Assembly: GCA_009694745.1 (NCBI GenBank)
Contig: SHUF01000011.1
Span: 1 to 58,640, forward strand
Source of the DNA: Acidobacteriota bacterium
GTDB lineage: Bacteria > Acidobacteriota > Vicinamibacteria > Vicinamibacterales > SCN-69-37
DNA: 58,640 nucleotides
Reading direction: 5' to 3'
This document shows positions 8,617-18,131 of the stretch, piece after piece. Every line of letters starts with the position of its first letter. The stretch's first letter is position 1. The notes below the pieces were generated by a model. That model saw only the letters and a list, made by a program, of their open reading frames with translations. It did not search any database and was not told the origin of the DNA. A program made the translations under genes and the position numbers.

Positions 8617-10358
8617 AGTATCTCCTCCCGCTCGTCCATAATCTGCAACGCGTGCAGCCGCGCATACACGCCCCCGGCCCGGTCGATCAGCGAATCGTGT
8701 GTGCCCAACTCGGCCACCTGGCCATCCTCGAGCGCCACAATCAGATCCGCGTGTCGCACGGTCGAGAGCCGGTGCGCAATCACAAACGTCGTCCGATCGC
8801 GCATCAGGTTCACCAGTGCAGCCTGCACGGCCTGCTCCGACTCTGAATCCAGCGCTGAGGTGGCTTCGTCAAGCACCAGGATCGGCGCATTGGTCAGGAT
8901 CGCACGCGCAATCGCCAGCCGCTGACGCTGCCCGCCAGAGAGCCGCTGCCCTCGTTCGCCGATGCGCGCCTCGTAGCCGCCCTCGACCTCCAGGATGAAG
9001 TCGTGCGCGTGCGCCGCCTGGGCGGCCGCTTCGATCGCAGCGCGCGACGCGTGCGGGGCGCCATACGCAATGTTTGCGGCAATCGTGTCGTCGAACAACA
9101 CGTTCTCCTGCGTCACCAGGGCAATCTGGCCGCGCAGCGAGGCCAGCGTCACATCGCGTACATCCACGTCGTCGATGAGTAGCGCCCCCTCAGTGACATC
9201 GTAAAAACGCGGAATGAGATTCACCAGCGTGGTCTTGCCGGCGCCGCTCAGGCCGACGAGCGCCACCACCTGACCGGCCCGTGCCGTGAAAGACACGTGG
9301 CGCAGAATGTATTTGTCCGGGGTATCGTCGTAGGCGAATGCCACATCGCGAAACTCGACCGTGGACTGCAGGGGCGCCAAGGCCTTCGCGCCCGGCCGCT
9401 CCTTCACTTCCGAGTGGGTGTCGAGCATCTCAAAGATGCGCTGCGCCGCGGCAATGGCCTGCTGAAGGCCGGCATTGACGCGGCTGAGTTTCTTGATTGG
9501 GCCGTACATTGAGAAGGCGGTTCCAAGAAACGCCGCGAATTCCCCTGGCGTCAGCACCCCGAGCCTGATCTTCTCTGCGGCGTACCACAACGCTCCAGCG
9601 GCCGCGATCCCTCCGATGAACTCCATCAGCGGCGGCAGCGCAGACATCGCTGCGGTGATACGCATGTTCGTGCGATACAACTTCTCGCCCACCGCCGCGA
9701 ATCTCGCGCCCTCCCGGGCTTCGGCGCGAAACGCCTTGACGATGCGATGGCCGGTGAGGCCTTCGGACGCGACGTGCGTCAGGTGTTCCTGTTGCTCTTG
9801 GCTGAGCCGTGTCGTGCTGCGCACACGTTGCCCCAGCCGCACAAGTGGATAGACGACGAGCGGCACTGTCGCAACGCACAGCACGGCCAGGCTTGCATCG
9901 AGGTAGAACAGGAACGCCGCATAGCCGACAAGGGTGACGGACTCTCGAACCATGTCCGCCGCAGTCTCCGAGGCGGCGGTCTGCACCTGGCTGACGTCGT
10001 TGGTAATTCGCGAAATGAGCTGGCCTGATGTGCGCGTTGAGAAAAACGCGGCGGACTGGATGAGGATGTGGCGAAACAACCGGTTGCGCAGGTCCATCAC
10101 CACTCGCTGCCCGACTTCCGTCATCAGGTAGCTGGAGAAGTACGCGCCGATCCCCTTGATGGCAAACGCCCCAAGCAGCGTGAGGGCCACGCCATTGACG
10201 TTGGTTGGTTTTGGGATCAGGACACCATCGAAGATGTCCTTCACGATGCTCATGATCCCGACAGACCCTGCGGCGTAGACAAGCATCGCCAACACCGCCA
10301 GGGCCAGGCGCCCCCGGAAGGGTTTCGCGTACCCGAGCAGGCGCCAAAACTCGTTCAC
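8613..10358 (-). CDS. ABC exporter, fused permease-ATPase (MsbA/lipid-flippase type)
   Basis: Half-transporter of 581 residues that should work as a homodimer in the inner membrane. The N-terminal part has six transmembrane segments. The ATPase domain has the Walker A GLSGAGKTT, the signature LSGGQRQRLAIARA, Walker B ILVLDEATSALDSESE and the H-loop VIAHRLST. The preferred start is GTG at 10358, which forms a GTGA overlap with the galE stop and gives the usual NEFWRLLGY beginning; a longer open frame upstream has no typical sequence. Because it follows ugd and galE, it may export a glycolipid or lipid A, but the substrate cannot be told from sequence. Confidence 0.92.
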   Translation of the reverse strand: MNEFWRLLGYAKPFRGRLALAVLAMLVYAAGSVGIMSIVKDIFDGVLIPKPTNVNGVALTLLGAFAIKGIGAYFSSYLMTEVGQRVVMDLRNRLFRHILIQSAAFFSTRTSGQLISRITNDVSQVQTAASETAADMVRESVTLVGYAAFLFYLDASLAVLCVATVPLVVYPLVRLGQRVRSTTRLSQEQQEHLTHVASEGLTGHRIVKAFRAEAREGARFAAVGEKLYRTNMRITAAMSALPPLMEFIGGIAAAGALWYAAEKIRLGVLTPGEFAAFLGTAFSMYGPIKKLSRVNAGLQQAIAAAQRIFEMLDTHSEVKERPGAKALAPLQSTVEFRDVAFAYDDTPDKYILRHVSFTARAGQVVALVGLSGAGKTTLVNLIPRFYDVTEGALLIDDVDVRDVTLASLRGQIALVTQENVLFDDTIAANIAYGAPHASRAAIEAAAQAAHAHDFILEVEGGYEARIGERGQRLSGGQRQRLAIARAILTNAPILVLDEATSALDSESEQAVQAALVNLMRDRTTFVIAHRLSTVRHADLIVALEDGQVAELGTHDSLIDRAGGVYARLHALQIMDEREEIL

Positions 10359-11389
10359 TCTGGGCTGCCGTATCCCTGCGGATGGGCCCGGTGCCAGGCC
10401 AGGGCGGTAGAGACAATCGTGTCCAAATCTCCGTAACGCGGCGTCCACGCTAATTCCGCCCGTGCGCGGGCACTGGTAGCCACGAGCCGCGACGGATCGC
10501 CCGCACGGCGGGGCTCCACCGAATGTGGCACCGGCCGGCCGGTCACGCGCTCCACCGCCGAGACCACGTCACGCACCGAGACGCCTGCGCCCATCCCCAG
10601 ATTGTAGGACGCCGACGGCTGTCCCGCCTCAAGGTGCCGTAAGCCGGCGACGTGGGCGGCAGCCAGGTCGGTGACATGGACAAAATCGCGGATACACGTG
10701 CCGTCCGAGGTGGCGTAGTCGTCGCCAAAAATCTGCAGCGGCTCGCCGGTCAACACGGCAAGAATCGCGCGCGGAATCAAATGAATCTCCGGCGTGTGAT
10801 CCTCGCCCAGCAGCCCATCGGGATCGGCACCGGCGGCGTTGAAGTAGCGAAATACGACATGTCGCAGCCCGAAGGCCGAGTCAAAATTTCTCAGGGCGCG
10901 CTCGATGACCAGTTTGGTCTCGCCGTAGGGATTCACCGGCTGCTGTGGGTGCGATTCGTCGATGGCCGTCACGAGCGGCTCCCCGAACGTGGCGGCCGTC
11001 GAGGAGAACACGAACCGTGACACGCCGGCCTCGGCCATCGCCGACAACACGGTCAGGCCGCCGATCACGTTCGTCCCGTAGTACTTCGCGGGATCGCTCA
11101 CGGATTCGCCGACCGACAGCAAGGCCGCGAAGTGGAAGACGGCCTCCGCCCGGCTTTCCCGAAGTGCGGAAAGGACCCAGGCCCGATCCAGGATGTCGCC
11201 TTCGATAAGGGTGACGCGTCGATCAGGCACCGCCCGTGCGATCCGCTCGACGGCCTCGCGATGCCCGGCCAGCAGGTTGTCGTACACGCAGACGTCGTAT
11301 CCGGCCAGTGCCAGCGCCTTGACCGTATGACTACCGATGTAACCGGCGCCCCCGGTGACGAGGACGCTCTTCACGGCCGACGGGGTCAT
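10355..11389 (-). CDS. galE: UDP-glucose 4-epimerase
   Basis: Interconverts UDP-glucose and UDP-galactose. The 344-residue extended short-chain dehydrogenase has the NAD motif TGGAGYIGSH near the N-terminus, the catalytic S-S-T-A (FVFSSTAATFG) and Y-x-x-x-K (NPYGETKLVIE) residues, and the HNLG-like YNLGMGAGVSV motif late in the protein. The ATG at 11389 forms an ATGA overlap with the ugd stop, so upstream in-frame codons are not used. It feeds nucleotide sugars to the divergent glycan operon. Confidence 0.95.
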   Translation of the reverse strand: MTPSAVKSVLVTGGAGYIGSHTVKALALAGYDVCVYDNLLAGHREAVERIARAVPDRRVTLIEGDILDRAWVLSALRESRAEAVFHFAALLSVGESVSDPAKYYGTNVIGGLTVLSAMAEAGVSRFVFSSTAATFGEPLVTAIDESHPQQPVNPYGETKLVIERALRNFDSAFGLRHVVFRYFNAAGADPDGLLGEDHTPEIHLIPRAILAVLTGEPLQIFGDDYATSDGTCIRDFVHVTDLAAAHVAGLRHLEAGQPSASYNLGMGAGVSVRDVVSAVERVTGRPVPHSVEPRRAGDPSRLVATSARARAELAWTPRYGDLDTIVSTALAWHRAHPQGYGSPE

Positions 11390-12696
11390 GGCCGGCCGAT
11401 CGACTGGTAGGTGAATCCGAGCGCACGCACCTGCTTCGGGTCGTACAGGTTGCGTCCGTCGAGAATCACGGGCCGTTTCATGGCCTTCTTCATCTTTGCG
11501 AAGTCTGGTTCGCGGAACTCGTTCCACTCGGTGACGATGAGCAGGGCGTCGGCGCTGGTGAGCGCCTGATAGGCGTGCGGCGCGTAGGTGATGGAGGTGC
11601 CGAAGATGCCGCGCGCCACTTCCCTGGCTTCAGGGTCATAGGCCTGCACTTTTGCGCCGCGTGCCAGCAGCCCTTCGATGATTGGAATGGCCGGAGCCTC
11701 GCGCATGTCATCGGTCCGTGGCTTGAACGCGAGTCCCCAGACGGCGATGGTCTTGCCGGCCAGCGACTTGGCGCCTTTGCCGAAGAACGCGTCGACCTTG
11801 AACAGCAGCCGCTGCTTCTGTGTGGCGTTGACGGCCTCGACGGCCTCGAGCACGCGGAACCGGTATTTCTTGTCCGCCGCAAACTTCACGATGGCCTGCA
11901 CGTCTTTCGGGAAGCAGCTGCCACCGTACCCGACACCGGGAAACAGGAATGCCGGCCCGATGCGTTTGTCGGTGGCGACGGCCTGGCGCACCATGTCCAC
12001 GTCCGCTCCGAACAGTTCGCACACATTGGCGATCTCGTTCATGAACGAAATGCGTGTGGCCAGCATGGCATTCGCGGCGTATTTGCAGAGTTCCGCGCTC
12101 GGACAATCCATCACCATGATGGGCGCGCCCGTGCGCGTGAACGGACGGTACAACTCCACCATCACAGCGGCGGCCTTCTGATCGGTCACGCCCAGCACGA
12201 CCCGGTCGGGTTTAAGAAAGTCGTCCACCGCCGCGCCCTGCTTCAGGAACTCGGGGTTGCTCACCACCGAAAACGGATGTGTCGTCTCACGACGGATGGC
12301 CTCGCGCACCAGTTCGGATGTGCCGACAGGCACAGTGCTCTTGCCCACGATGACCCGGTACCCGGTCATCGCGCGCGCCACTTCCCTGGCGGCGCCCAGC
12401 ACGTGTTGCAGGTCGGCCGAGCCGTCTTCACCCATGGGCGTGCCGACCGCAATGAAGATCACGTCGGACTTGCGGACCGCCGTCTTCAGGTCGAGGGTGA
12501 AGGTCAGGCGCTTTTTCGCCGCGTTGCGCTTGACCAATTCTTCGAGGCCGGGCTCAAAAATCGAGATCTTGCCCCGTCGCAACCCCCGGACCTTTGCCGC
12601 GTCCTTGTCCACACAAACGACCTGGTTGCCCGTCTCCGCAAAACACGCGCCGACCACCAGGCCGACGTATCCCGTTCCCACCACTGCAATCCGCAT
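11386..12696 (-). CDS. ugd: UDP-glucose 6-dehydrogenase
   Basis: Oxidises UDP-glucose to UDP-glucuronate with two NAD+. The 436-residue protein starts with the Rossmann motif VGTGYVGLVVGACF. It contains the catalytic cysteine in GVGYGGSCFPKD and ends with the C-terminal UDP-binding domain (WGLAFKPRTDDMREAPA). First gene of the minus-strand cluster, divergent from the glycosyltransferase operon. Its product is the substrate of the UDP-glucuronate decarboxylase at the far end of that operon (19585-20511). Confidence 0.96.
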   Translation of the reverse strand: MRIAVVGTGYVGLVVGACFAETGNQVVCVDKDAAKVRGLRRGKISIFEPGLEELVKRNAAKKRLTFTLDLKTAVRKSDVIFIAVGTPMGEDGSADLQHVLGAAREVARAMTGYRVIVGKSTVPVGTSELVREAIRRETTHPFSVVSNPEFLKQGAAVDDFLKPDRVVLGVTDQKAAAVMVELYRPFTRTGAPIMVMDCPSAELCKYAANAMLATRISFMNEIANVCELFGADVDMVRQAVATDKRIGPAFLFPGVGYGGSCFPKDVQAIVKFAADKKYRFRVLEAVEAVNATQKQRLLFKVDAFFGKGAKSLAGKTIAVWGLAFKPRTDDMREAPAIPIIEGLLARGAKVQAYDPEAREVARGIFGTSITYAPHAYQALTSADALLIVTEWNEFREPDFAKMKKAMKRPVILDGRNLYDPKQVRALGFTYQSIGRP

Positions 12697-12786
12697 GCAC
12701 GCCTCTTCGTTACCGGCTCAAAGTCCTGAAACTATCATGCGCTTCCAAAAGCTGTCAATCAATTGGCAGATAAGGAGTTACGGCGC

Positions 12787-13947
12787 TTGCGTGATACCAT
12801 CCCACCTGGCTCGCCCTTGCGGATTTTGCTCGACTATCGACCGGCGCTGCGCCAGCGAACCGGCGTCGGCGAATACGTGCACGAACTGGCGCGCGCGCTT
12901 GTCGGCACGGCCGAGCCCGGTCGGCCGGAATCGCTCACACTCTTCTCTTCAGCGTGGCAGCACCGGATGGCGTCAGACGTGGTGCCGGGGGCGACGGTCA
13001 TCGACCGGCGCATTCCCGTGCGCGTGCTGAACCTGTTCTGGCATCGTGCCGGATGGCCCACTGTGGAGCGGCTCACCGGCGCCACGTTCGATGTGGTGCA
13101 TTCCGCGCATCCACTACGCCTGCCGTCCCGTCGCGCTGCTCAGGTGGTGACGGTGCATGACCTGGATTTTCTGACGCATCCCGAGCGGACCTCGGCCGAG
13201 ATTCGACGTGACTACCCCGCACTGGCTCCGGCACACATCAGGGCGGCGGACGCCGTGGCGGTGGTGTCACGTCATACGGCGTCGGAAGTCGTTCGGCTCA
13301 CCGGAGTCGCGCGCGAACAGATTTTCGTGTGCCCACTGGGCCGCCCTGACTGGACACCGCGCGACACCGAGCCCGCGAATGCCCCACTGCTGTTTCTGGG
13401 CAGCATCGAGCCGCGCAAGAACGTGGGCCTTTTGCTGGACGCCTACGAGCGGCTCAGGGCCATGCGCGATGCGCGCGGTGTCACGACGCCCCGACTGATC
13501 CTGGCCGGCGGCGCCGGCCTGGACTCGGGTCCCATCCTCAGTCGCGCGGCGGCGCCGCCGTTGGCCGCGCACGTGACTGTCCTTGGCTATGTGGCGCCCG
13601 AGGCTCGGCGATCGCTCTACGCGTCCGCAATGGCGTGCATCCTGCCCTCGCATACCGAAGGCTTTGGCCTGCCGGCCCTCGAGGCCATGACCATCGGAGT
13701 GCCTGTGGTGGTGGCCGATCAGGGCGCGCTGCCAGAGGTCGTCGGCACCGCAGGCCAGTTGTTCCACGCCGGTGACGCCGAGGCCCTGGCCGCCGCACTC
13801 GACGCGCTCATCTCAGCTCCCGACGATCGCCATCAGATGCGAGAGGCGGGGCTGGTGCAGTCGCGCCTCTTCAGCTGGACGAACACCGCCGAACGTACCC
13901 GTGAGGCCTGGGCCCACGCGCTGGAACGAAAGGCGCGCCGTGGCTGA
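12787..13947 (+). CDS. Glycosyltransferase family 4 (GT-B), first gene of glycan operon
   Basis: GT-B transferase of about 386 residues that likely adds a hexose or pentose to a lipid-linked glycan on the cytoplasmic face. The N-domain starts with ILLDYRPALRQRTGVGEYV. The C-domain has the donor-site hallmarks LFLGSIEPRKNVGLLL and the E-x7-E motif in HTEGFGLPALEAM. The open frame begins with TTG at 12763, but the only good Shine-Dalgarno (AAGGAG, 12772-12777) lies after that codon, so TTG at 12787 (9-base spacing) is preferred. Its stop overlaps the next gene by 8 bases. Sugar specificity is unknown. Confidence 0.88.
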   Translation: MRDTIPPGSPLRILLDYRPALRQRTGVGEYVHELARALVGTAEPGRPESLTLFSSAWQHRMASDVVPGATVIDRRIPVRVLNLFWHRAGWPTVERLTGATFDVVHSAHPLRLPSRRAAQVVTVHDLDFLTHPERTSAEIRRDYPALAPAHIRAADAVAVVSRHTASEVVRLTGVAREQIFVCPLGRPDWTPRDTEPANAPLLFLGSIEPRKNVGLLLDAYERLRAMRDARGVTTPRLILAGGAGLDSGPILSRAAAPPLAAHVTVLGYVAPEARRSLYASAMACILPSHTEGFGLPALEAMTIGVPVVVADQGALPEVVGTAGQLFHAGDAEALAAALDALISAPDDRHQMREAGLVQSRLFSWTNTAERTREAWAHALERKARRG

Positions 13948-15064
13948 ACACATTGGTCGTGGTGCCCCGCACCACATAGGGATCGACGCCCGGGAGATCG
14001 CGGGCTCCCCCACAGGTGTCGGCCGCTACCTCGCCGGGGTGCTTCAGGAGTGGTCGCGGTCGGAGTTTCCCCATCGCGTGAGCTTGTTCCTTCACTCCGA
14101 TCCGCCGCCGTGGGTGCAGGATCTGTCGTTCGCGTGTGACGTGGTGATGGACCCGGCCGAAACGGCAGGCACCCTGTGGGAACAACGCCGGCTGCCGGCG
14201 ATGGCCGCGCGCGCGGGCGTGGACGTGTTGCTCGCACCAGCGTACACCGCTCCCCTGCGACTGGGCTGCCCCTTCGTGCTGATCATTCACGACCTGTCGT
14301 ACTTCGCACAGCCGCGCGGATTCGGATGGCGCGAAGGCCTGCGGCGTCGTCTCGTGACCCGCGCCGCCGCGCGACGTGCGGCAGCGGTCGTCACCGTCTC
14401 TCACTTTTCCGCCACAGAAATCCATCGTCACCTCGGGCTGCCGCTCGAAGACATCGTGCTGGCGCCGCAAGGCGCTCCCGCGTGGCGCGACGGACTCCCC
14501 GCTTCCGGCCGGGAGCCTCTTGTGCTCTCGGTGGGCACGCTGTTTCACCGGCGGCACACTCCGGAGTTGCTTCAGGCGATGGCCCTGGTGCGCACCAGCG
14601 TGCCCGACGCACGACTCGTGCTCGTCGGCGGCAATCGCACACATCCGCGCCTTGATCCCGTCGCCGCCGCGAGTGCGCTCGGGCTCGGCCCCGCATTTAC
14701 CTGGCGACCGTATGTGTCAGACGACGAGCTTAATGCGTTGTACCAGTCAGCGCGTGTGTTTGCGTTCCTGTCTGACTACGAAGGTTTTGCCATGACGCCT
14801 ATGGAGGCGGCCGGGCACGGCGTGCCGAGCGTACTCCTCGATACGCCGGTCGCACGAGAGGTGTACGGCGATGCCGCGTTGCGGGTGGCGCTGGACGTGC
14901 CCGCTATCGCCAACGGCCTCACGACATTGCTGACTGATCCCGCCGCGCACGCCGCCGCCGTAGGTCGCGGACGCGAACGACTCGCGGCGTTCACCTGGTC
15001 TCGCACGGCATCGGTGCTCCGCACCACGCTGGAACGTGCGGCCCGTGGGGAATCACACACGTGA
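13940..15064 (+). CDS. Glycosyltransferase family 4 (GT-B)
   Basis: Second GT-B enzyme of the operon, 374 residues. It starts with GIDAREIAGSPTGVGRYLAG, has a central HDLSYFAQP segment and a C-domain with SVGTLFHRRHTPELL and the E-x7-E-like YEGFAMTPMEAAGHG. The open frame extends upstream to 13772, but that part only shadows the previous gene. GTG at 13940 overlaps the preceding stop by 8 bases and gives a normal N-terminus. Acceptor and donor are unknown. Confidence 0.86.
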   Translation: MAEHIGRGAPHHIGIDAREIAGSPTGVGRYLAGVLQEWSRSEFPHRVSLFLHSDPPPWVQDLSFACDVVMDPAETAGTLWEQRRLPAMAARAGVDVLLAPAYTAPLRLGCPFVLIIHDLSYFAQPRGFGWREGLRRRLVTRAAARRAAAVVTVSHFSATEIHRHLGLPLEDIVLAPQGAPAWRDGLPASGREPLVLSVGTLFHRRHTPELLQAMALVRTSVPDARLVLVGGNRTHPRLDPVAAASALGLGPAFTWRPYVSDDELNALYQSARVFAFLSDYEGFAMTPMEAAGHGVPSVLLDTPVAREVYGDAALRVALDVPAIANGLTTLLTDPAAHAAAVGRGRERLAAFTWSRTASVLRTTLERAARGESHT

Positions 15065-15879
15065 CGCCCCAACTCGACATCATCATCGTCAACTTCAACA
15101 CTGCGGCCCACCTGGCCGTGTGCCTTGCGGCCCTGAGCGACGCACCGCCGGAGACGCCGCACCACATCTCGGTGGTAGATAACGGATCGACAGACATGAG
15201 CGTGGCGCTGGTGAAAGAGCAATGGCCCGATGTGGATGTGGTGGCATTGCCCGCAAACGTGGGGTTCGCAGCGGCGAACAATGTTGGAATCCGGCGGACG
15301 TCAGCGCCACTGATCCTGCTGCTCAACAGCGATACGGTGGTCGCCGAAGGCGCCCTCGATCGCCTGGTCGCACGGCTCGAGGCCACGGGCGCCGTCGCTG
15401 CGGGTCCGCGGCTGATTGATGCCACCCTGTCGCCCGAAGTGTCGTTCGGGCCGATGCTGACGCCCTGGGGCGAGGCCGTGCAGCGGCTTCGGGTGAAGCT
15501 GGCGGCCAGCAAGAGGCCCTGGGCCCGGCGTTACATTACGCGTCACGTCTCGCAGGAACGGACCGTCGATTGGGTCTCCGGTGCGTGCCTGCTTGTGCGG
15601 CGTGCCGCGGCTGAAGAGACGGGCCTGCTCGACGAGCGCTACTTCATGTACGAGGAAGACGTCGATTTCTGCGCCGCGTTGCGCGCACGGGGCGGCCGCA
15701 TTTTGTTCACGCCGGCCGCCGAGATTCTCCACCTGCGCGGCGGGTCGCTTGCCGCCACGGGTCAGGCCGTGTCTCCGCTGTACGACCGGAGCCACCTGCG
15801 GTTCTACGAAAAGCACTCTCCCCTTTGGGCACCAGTGCTGCGCGCGTGGCTCGCGGTGCGCGGCCGCGCCATTCGATAG
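15061..15879 (+). CDS. Glycosyltransferase family 2 (GT-A), rhamnosyltransferase-like
   Basis: Inverting GT-A transferase of 272 residues. It begins with LDIIIVNFNTAAHL and has VVDNGSTDMS and the DxD-like LLNSDTVV. The WVSGACLLVRR and YEEDVDFCAALRA motifs are typical of the WbbL/RfbF-like rhamnosyltransferase subgroup. The GTG start at 15061 forms a GTGA overlap with the previous stop. The sugar is a guess from the subfamily; no dTDP-rhamnose genes lie in this window. Confidence 0.87.
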   Translation: MTPQLDIIIVNFNTAAHLAVCLAALSDAPPETPHHISVVDNGSTDMSVALVKEQWPDVDVVALPANVGFAAANNVGIRRTSAPLILLLNSDTVVAEGALDRLVARLEATGAVAAGPRLIDATLSPEVSFGPMLTPWGEAVQRLRVKLAASKRPWARRYITRHVSQERTVDWVSGACLLVRRAAAEETGLLDERYFMYEEDVDFCAALRARGGRILFTPAAEILHLRGGSLAATGQAVSPLYDRSHLRFYEKHSPLWAPVLRAWLAVRGRAIR

Positions 15880-15889
15880 AATCACCATT

Positions 15890-17011
15890 GTGGTTCCTGT
15901 CCGCATAGCCATCGACGCACGCAAACTGCACGATTACGGCATCGGCACGTACGTCCGCAACCTCGTGCGCGAATTCGGCAAGCAGGATACGCCGGAACAC
16001 TACATCCTCATCTGCCGGCCCGACGACGTGGACTTTGTGCGGTCGCTGGGGCCACGATTCGAACCACTCGTGGACAAGTCGCCGAACTACTCGGTGCGCG
16101 AGCAATTCAGCGTACCGCTCGATGTGCGGCGCGCGGGCGTGCAACTCTTCCACGCGCCCCACTACGTGGTATCGCCACTCACGGTCGGCCCAGTGGTCGT
16201 GACCATTCACGACTGCATCCACCTGCGATTCCCGCAGTACCTCCCGAACCGCGCCGCGTACGCCTATGCCCGCACGTTCATGGCACTCGGCGCCCGGCGT
16301 GCCAGCCGGGTGATCGCCGTGTCACAGGCGAGTAAGGACGACATCCAGCACTACCTGCACACACCCGCCGACAAGATTGACGTGATTCACAACGGTCTGG
16401 GCCAGCGGTTCCTCGAACCGCCCGACCAGGCCGAGGTGGCCCGCGTGCGCGATCGCTTTATGTTGAACGTGCCCTTTGTGCTCTACGCCGGCAACATCAA
16501 GCCGCACAAAAACGTGGACCGCCTCATCGAGGCGTTCGCGCTCATGCGCAGGACCGGCCATGAGGACGTCAAGCTCCTGGTCATCGGCGACGAACTGTCG
16601 AAGTATCCCAACCTGCGGCGCCTCGTGTACCGCCATCACCTGCATCAGCACGTGCGTTTCCTGGGCTTTGTGCCCGCCGCCACGCTGGCCGCGTTGTATC
16701 GACTGGCCCGAGTCTTTGTCTTCCCGTCGCTGTCTGAAGGTTTCGGCTTTCCGCCGCTCGAGGCCATGGCCAGCGGTACCGCCGTCATCACATCCAACGT
16801 GTCGTCGCTGCCCGAGGTGGTGGACGACGCCGCCATCCTCATCGACCCGCTCGACCCGGCAGCGCTTGCCGCCGCCATGTGCCGCGTGCTGGGAGACGAC
16901 GCGCTGCGCGCTGATCTGGTACGCCGCGGACACATCCGCGTGAAGGCCTTTTCCTGGGCGCGGGCGGCCGATGCCACGCGCGCGGTTTACCGCCAGGTGA
17001 TCGGTGCCTGA
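15890..17011 (+). CDS. Glycosyltransferase family 4 (GT-B)
   Basis: GT-B enzyme of 373 residues starting at GTG 15890 with RIAIDARKLHDYGIGTYVRN. The frame is open further upstream to 15581, but that part overlaps the GT2 gene and has no conserved content. The C-domain shows LYAGNIKPHKNVDRLIEAF and the donor-binding E-x7-E in SLSEGFGFPPLEAMASG. The final residues overlap the next gene by 8 bases. Related to mannosyltransferases of the WbdA/MtfA kind, but specificity is not predictable. Confidence 0.87.
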   Translation: MVPVRIAIDARKLHDYGIGTYVRNLVREFGKQDTPEHYILICRPDDVDFVRSLGPRFEPLVDKSPNYSVREQFSVPLDVRRAGVQLFHAPHYVVSPLTVGPVVVTIHDCIHLRFPQYLPNRAAYAYARTFMALGARRASRVIAVSQASKDDIQHYLHTPADKIDVIHNGLGQRFLEPPDQAEVARVRDRFMLNVPFVLYAGNIKPHKNVDRLIEAFALMRRTGHEDVKLLVIGDELSKYPNLRRLVYRHHLHQHVRFLGFVPAATLAALYRLARVFVFPSLSEGFGFPPLEAMASGTAVITSNVSSLPEVVDDAAILIDPLDPAALAAAMCRVLGDDALRADLVRRGHIRVKAFSWARAADATRAVYRQVIGA

Positions 17012-18131
17012 CAAGGTGGTGCTAGTACACGACTGGCTGACCGGGATGCGCGGCGGCGAGAAAGTGCTCGAGTCGCTGTGCCGGCTGTATCCCGATGCGG
17101 ATCTGCTGACGCTCGTCCACGTCCCCGGTTCGGTCACTCCCGTCATCGAACACCGGAAGGTGCGTTCATCACTCATCAACCGCCTGCCGGCGCCGGCCCG
17201 TTGGTATCGTCACTACCTGCCGCTTTTTCCGTTCGCCATCGAGCAGTTCGACCTCGACGACGCGACGCTTGTGGTGTCCACCAGCCACTGTGCGGCCAAA
17301 GCGGTGGTGCCCACAGGGCGAGCCGTGCACGTCAGCTACAGCCACTCGCCCATGCGCTACGCCTGGGACCAGTTCCCGTCCTATTTCGGTCCGGACCGTT
17401 TTGGGCACCTGGGCTCGGCGGCCGCCAGGCATGTGGTGTCGTGGCTGGCGCGCTGGGATCGGGACACGGCGCCGCGCGTCAATCGCTTCATCGCCAACTC
17501 GGCCTACGTTGCGAGGCGCATTCGGCGGTACTATAATCGTCAGGCCGCTGTACTCCACCCGCCTGTGGACACGGGGTTCTTCACGCCAGGCCACGGGGCT
17601 GCTGGCGACTACTTCCTGGTGGTTTCTGCGCTCGTGCCCTACAAGCGAATCGATACAGCCATTCGTGCCGCCGCCATCCTGGGCGCGCGGCTCAAACTTG
17701 TTGGCACCGGCCCCGACGAGGAGCGGCTCCGCGCCGTCTCGGCCGCAGGCATGGAGTTCCTGGGCCACGTCGGCGACAACGAGTTGCGCGCCCTGTACCG
17801 GGACGCGCGGGCCCTGGTCCTGCCCGGAGAGGAGGACTTCGGGATTGCCCCCGTGGAGGCGCAGGCCTGCGGCCGGCCCGTGGTGGCCCTGGCGCGCGGC
17901 GGCGCGTGTGAAACGGTCGAACACGGCATCTCGGGGTGGCTCGTGGAACCCGGCGACGGTGACGCCCCGGACGACGCCTCTCGCTTCGCAGAGGCGATGC
18001 GTCAGGTCGAAGATCTGCCGCTGTCGCCCGCCGAACTGCATGCCCGCGCGGGCGCCTTCAGCGCCGATCACTTTGATGCGGGCGTGACACACCTTGTGGC
18101 CGAAGCGCTGGAGCACCCGCACGCATGGTGA
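17004..18131 (+). CDS. Glycosyltransferase family 4 (GT-B)
   Basis: 375-residue GT-B enzyme, GTG start at 17004. It has a clear N-domain (VLVHDWLTGMRGGEKVLESL, the GGEK loop) and the HSPMRYAWD motif found in a subgroup of polysaccharide GT4 enzymes. The C-domain includes LVVSALVPYKRID and the conserved EEDFGIAPVEAQACGRPVVA. The stop overlaps the start of the sugar-phosphate transferase gene by 7 bases, so the two are translationally coupled. Confidence 0.87.
   Translation: MPDKVVLVHDWLTGMRGGEKVLESLCRLYPDADLLTLVHVPGSVTPVIEHRKVRSSLINRLPAPARWYRHYLPLFPFAIEQFDLDDATLVVSTSHCAAKAVVPTGRAVHVSYSHSPMRYAWDQFPSYFGPDRFGHLGSAAARHVVSWLARWDRDTAPRVNRFIANSAYVARRIRRYYNRQAAVLHPPVDTGFFTPGHGAAGDYFLVVSALVPYKRIDTAIRAAAILGARLKLVGTGPDEERLRAVSAAGMEFLGHVGDNELRALYRDARALVLPGEEDFGIAPVEAQACGRPVVALARGGACETVEHGISGWLVEPGDGDAPDDASRFAEAMRQVEDLPLSPAELHARAGAFSADHFDAGVTHLVAEALEHPHAW

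Noticed and set aside
13772-13939. Upstream extension of the second GT4 gene (and likewise 15581-15889 before the fourth glycosyltransferase gene).
   Set aside because: These parts only shadow the preceding gene in another frame. The conserved N-termini begin at GTG 13940 and GTG 15890.
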